Assembly (NCBI RefSeq): GCF_963422355.1
Contig: NC_085092.1
Span: forward strand, 3,523,971 to 3,587,970
Direction: 5' to 3'
Origin: Corticium candelabrum
Taxonomy: Eukaryota > Porifera > Homoscleromorpha > Homosclerophorida > Plakinidae
DNA length: 64,000 nt
Program-made: the position numbers and the translations under genes
The notes under the pieces: generated by a model
Database searches by the model: none
Told to the model about the DNA's origin: nothing
The model's input: the letters and a program-made list of their open reading frames with translations, nothing else
Part shown: positions 62,818-64,000 of the stretch, piece after piece
Numbering within the stretch: the stretch's first letter is position 1
Layout: each line of letters starts with the position of its first letter

Positions 62818-62934
62818 CTTGTTCACTGCTGACACATCAGCTCCTGATAATATCAACAACTTGACAATTAGCAGATGATTATCATGACAGAATAGTATTG
62901 TTGAACAGGAAAGATGTAAAGGTGTTGATCCATC
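62818..62934 (-). CDS. Ankyrin exon, minus strand (39 codons)
   Basis: DGSTPLHLSCSTILF, then HLLIVKLLILSGADVSAVNK, phase 0 to phase 0, borders TTTTAG and GTACGT. A long ankyrin repeat like 38,849-38,962 of the kinase gene. It forms the left arm of the inverted repeat. Confidence 0.7.
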
Positions 62935-63005
62935 CTAAAACAAGCAGATGGAAATAAGATAAAAAAAAAGTAAACCACAAGAGATTATATAAGTAAGCTT
63001 CTCAC

Positions 63006-63170
63006 AACAGACGTGCGTGTCAAATTCTGTAACATTGTCATTGCAACTTTGTCATCACTTAATCTTGTATCTTCATGTGATGAACATGTTGTGCATGCTG
63101 ATTCAAATAGCCTTTCTTCAAGAATATCTATGTACTTTAATGTACATGTCAGTATCATCAGTGACCCTAC
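63006..63170 (-). CDS. Exon preceding the minus ankyrin exon (55 codons)
   Basis: From the acceptor GGCTTCAG: VGSLMILTCTLKYIDILEER, then LFESACTTCSSHEDTR, ending RLSDDKVAMTMLQNLTRTSV at GTGAG, phase 0. The helical pattern could be an ankyrin-like capping unit. The right arm has only the end of this exon, with a frame break. Confidence 0.5.
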
Positions 63171-63378
63171 CTGAAGCCACCCTCAAACGCTAATAATTAT
63201 TAGATGCATGAGCAAACACTTTAATTTGGGTGTCGTGTTGTCAGGAAAGATTAAGTGATGACACAGTTGCAATGGCAATGTGACAGAATTTGACATGCAC
63301 GTATGTTGTGAACAGCTTACTTACTCTAATATCTTGTTGTTTACTGTTTTTCTGTCTCATTTCACCTGCTTGTTTTAG

Positions 63379-63492
63379 GATGGATCGGCACCTTTACATC
63401 TTTCTTGCTCAAGCGATTTCCGTTATATTTCTCATTTGGCAGTTGTCAAGTTGTTGATATTATCAGGAGCTGACCTGTCAGCGGTGAACAAG
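63379..63492 (+). CDS. Ankyrin exon, plus strand (38 codons)
   Basis: DGSAPLHLSCSSDFRY, then HLAVVKLLILSGADLSAVNK, phase 0, borders TTTTAG and GTATGT. The plus-strand partner of 62,818-62,934. Its downstream intron also matches the intron around 5120-5175 of the broken ankyrin-ROCO gene, so this is a third member of that family. Confidence 0.75.
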
Positions 63493-63895
63493 GTATGTGT
63501 ACATTTGTTGTGTTTGTGTACAGTATATCTTGCTACTGTGGACTATGTAGCTCACATTTGGTGAAGCTTATTCTATAAATGGTGACAACAGATATTGTGA
63601 AGTTTGCCTAACAATTAAAGATATTCTGAAATGCTCGAAGAAGAATGAACAGATAAACAATGAACTTGGCTTGGAATAGAAGGTGGAATCATGTAGGGTT
63701 GGGGCTGCTTAACTTAACTATTAATCTTCTTATCCAATTGAGCTTAATCACATAGTTGGTGTGAGCACAGAAAAGTAAACTTTGCTGTTGCTCAGGTGAA
63801 CGTACTTTTATGTGCTTTTCAAACAACAGTATTTAATGTTCTGTATTGTTTGTTTTAGACTCAATGAATTAGTGAGCTTGTGTGATATCATTGCA

Positions 63896-64000
63896 GTGCA
63901 TTAAAACAGCTAGGGTTGTGTTCATATGGCTTTACTGTAAACGAGATGTTGAGTAGAGTTGGACAGTGTGGGAAAGTCAACTGCAAGGAAGAAGTCAACA
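63896..64000 (+). CDS. Possible exon running off the window
   Basis: After the acceptor CATTGCAG, a frame (ALKQLGLCSYGFTVNEMLS, then GKVNCKEEV) stays open to the window end. It lies downstream of the plus ankyrin exon. Not recognised, and the link to it is a guess. Confidence 0.3.

Larger units (their letters stand above)
62643..63664. repeat. Large imperfect inverted repeat (about 420-bp arms, 174-bp loop)
   Basis: 62,643-63,063 and 63,238-63,664 are reverse complements with a good level of identity. Both arms include the intron, the acceptor CTGCTTGTTTTAG and an ankyrin exon. So the two ankyrin exons point away from each other. Confidence 0.75.

Overview
This is nuclear DNA of an animal: long introns with GT..AG junctions, interrupted coding sequence, many retroelements and DNA transposons, and gene families found in metazoans (ankyrin/ROCO/death-fold proteins, a frizzled-like receptor, a myotubularin-related fragment, a CSTPP1/C11orf49 homologue). 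A marine invertebrate, perhaps a sponge, is my best guess. That is inference from gene content and repeat style, not proof.

Layout. 0.58-3.14 kb is a decayed Ty3/gypsy retrotransposon whose left half is deleted. 4.26-9.85 kb is a broken gene of ankyrin - Roc GTPase - COR - death-domain type. 10.3-12.1 kb holds two exons of a myotubularin-related PH-GRAM domain, with older repeats in their intron. 12.2-16.8 kb is a head-to-tail pile of 3' pieces of one non-LTR retrotransposon (restriction-like endonuclease type, R4/Dong-like) and a tRNA-derived SINE, all on the minus strand and all bounded by (ATT)n. 18.5-19.9 kb holds weak exon-like pieces, one with a death-fold look.

The main gene runs from 20,626 to 49,364 on the plus strand. 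Its exons join in frame into a protein of about 980 residues: a short N-terminal module, a long ankyrin stack, a coiled coil and a protein kinase domain. Ten of its ankyrin exons lie in a tandem array (about 26.86-38.69 kb) in which a roughly 2-kb block carrying two exons has been copied five times. Its introns are loaded with insertions: a THAP/DDE transposon with 422-bp inverted ends that has itself received a foldback element and a pogo-like element; a CAGGG-ended element carrying an OTU-like exon; a Harbinger-type MITE; a 4-kb copy of the R4-like retrotransposon; and SINEs.

On the minus strand, 50.8-51.6 kb is the main exon of a CSTPP1 homologue. 54.46-61.14 kb is a seven-exon, about 690-residue frizzled/smoothened-like receptor. 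The right edge has a large inverted repeat holding ankyrin exons in both orientations, which belong to further members of the ankyrin family.

The broken gene at 4.26 kb and the kinase gene share the same N-terminal exons but end in different effectors (ROCO-death versus coiled coil-kinase). The region therefore looks like a cluster of a modular ankyrin receptor/scaffold family diversifying by exon duplication and tail exchange. Its role is not shown by the sequence.
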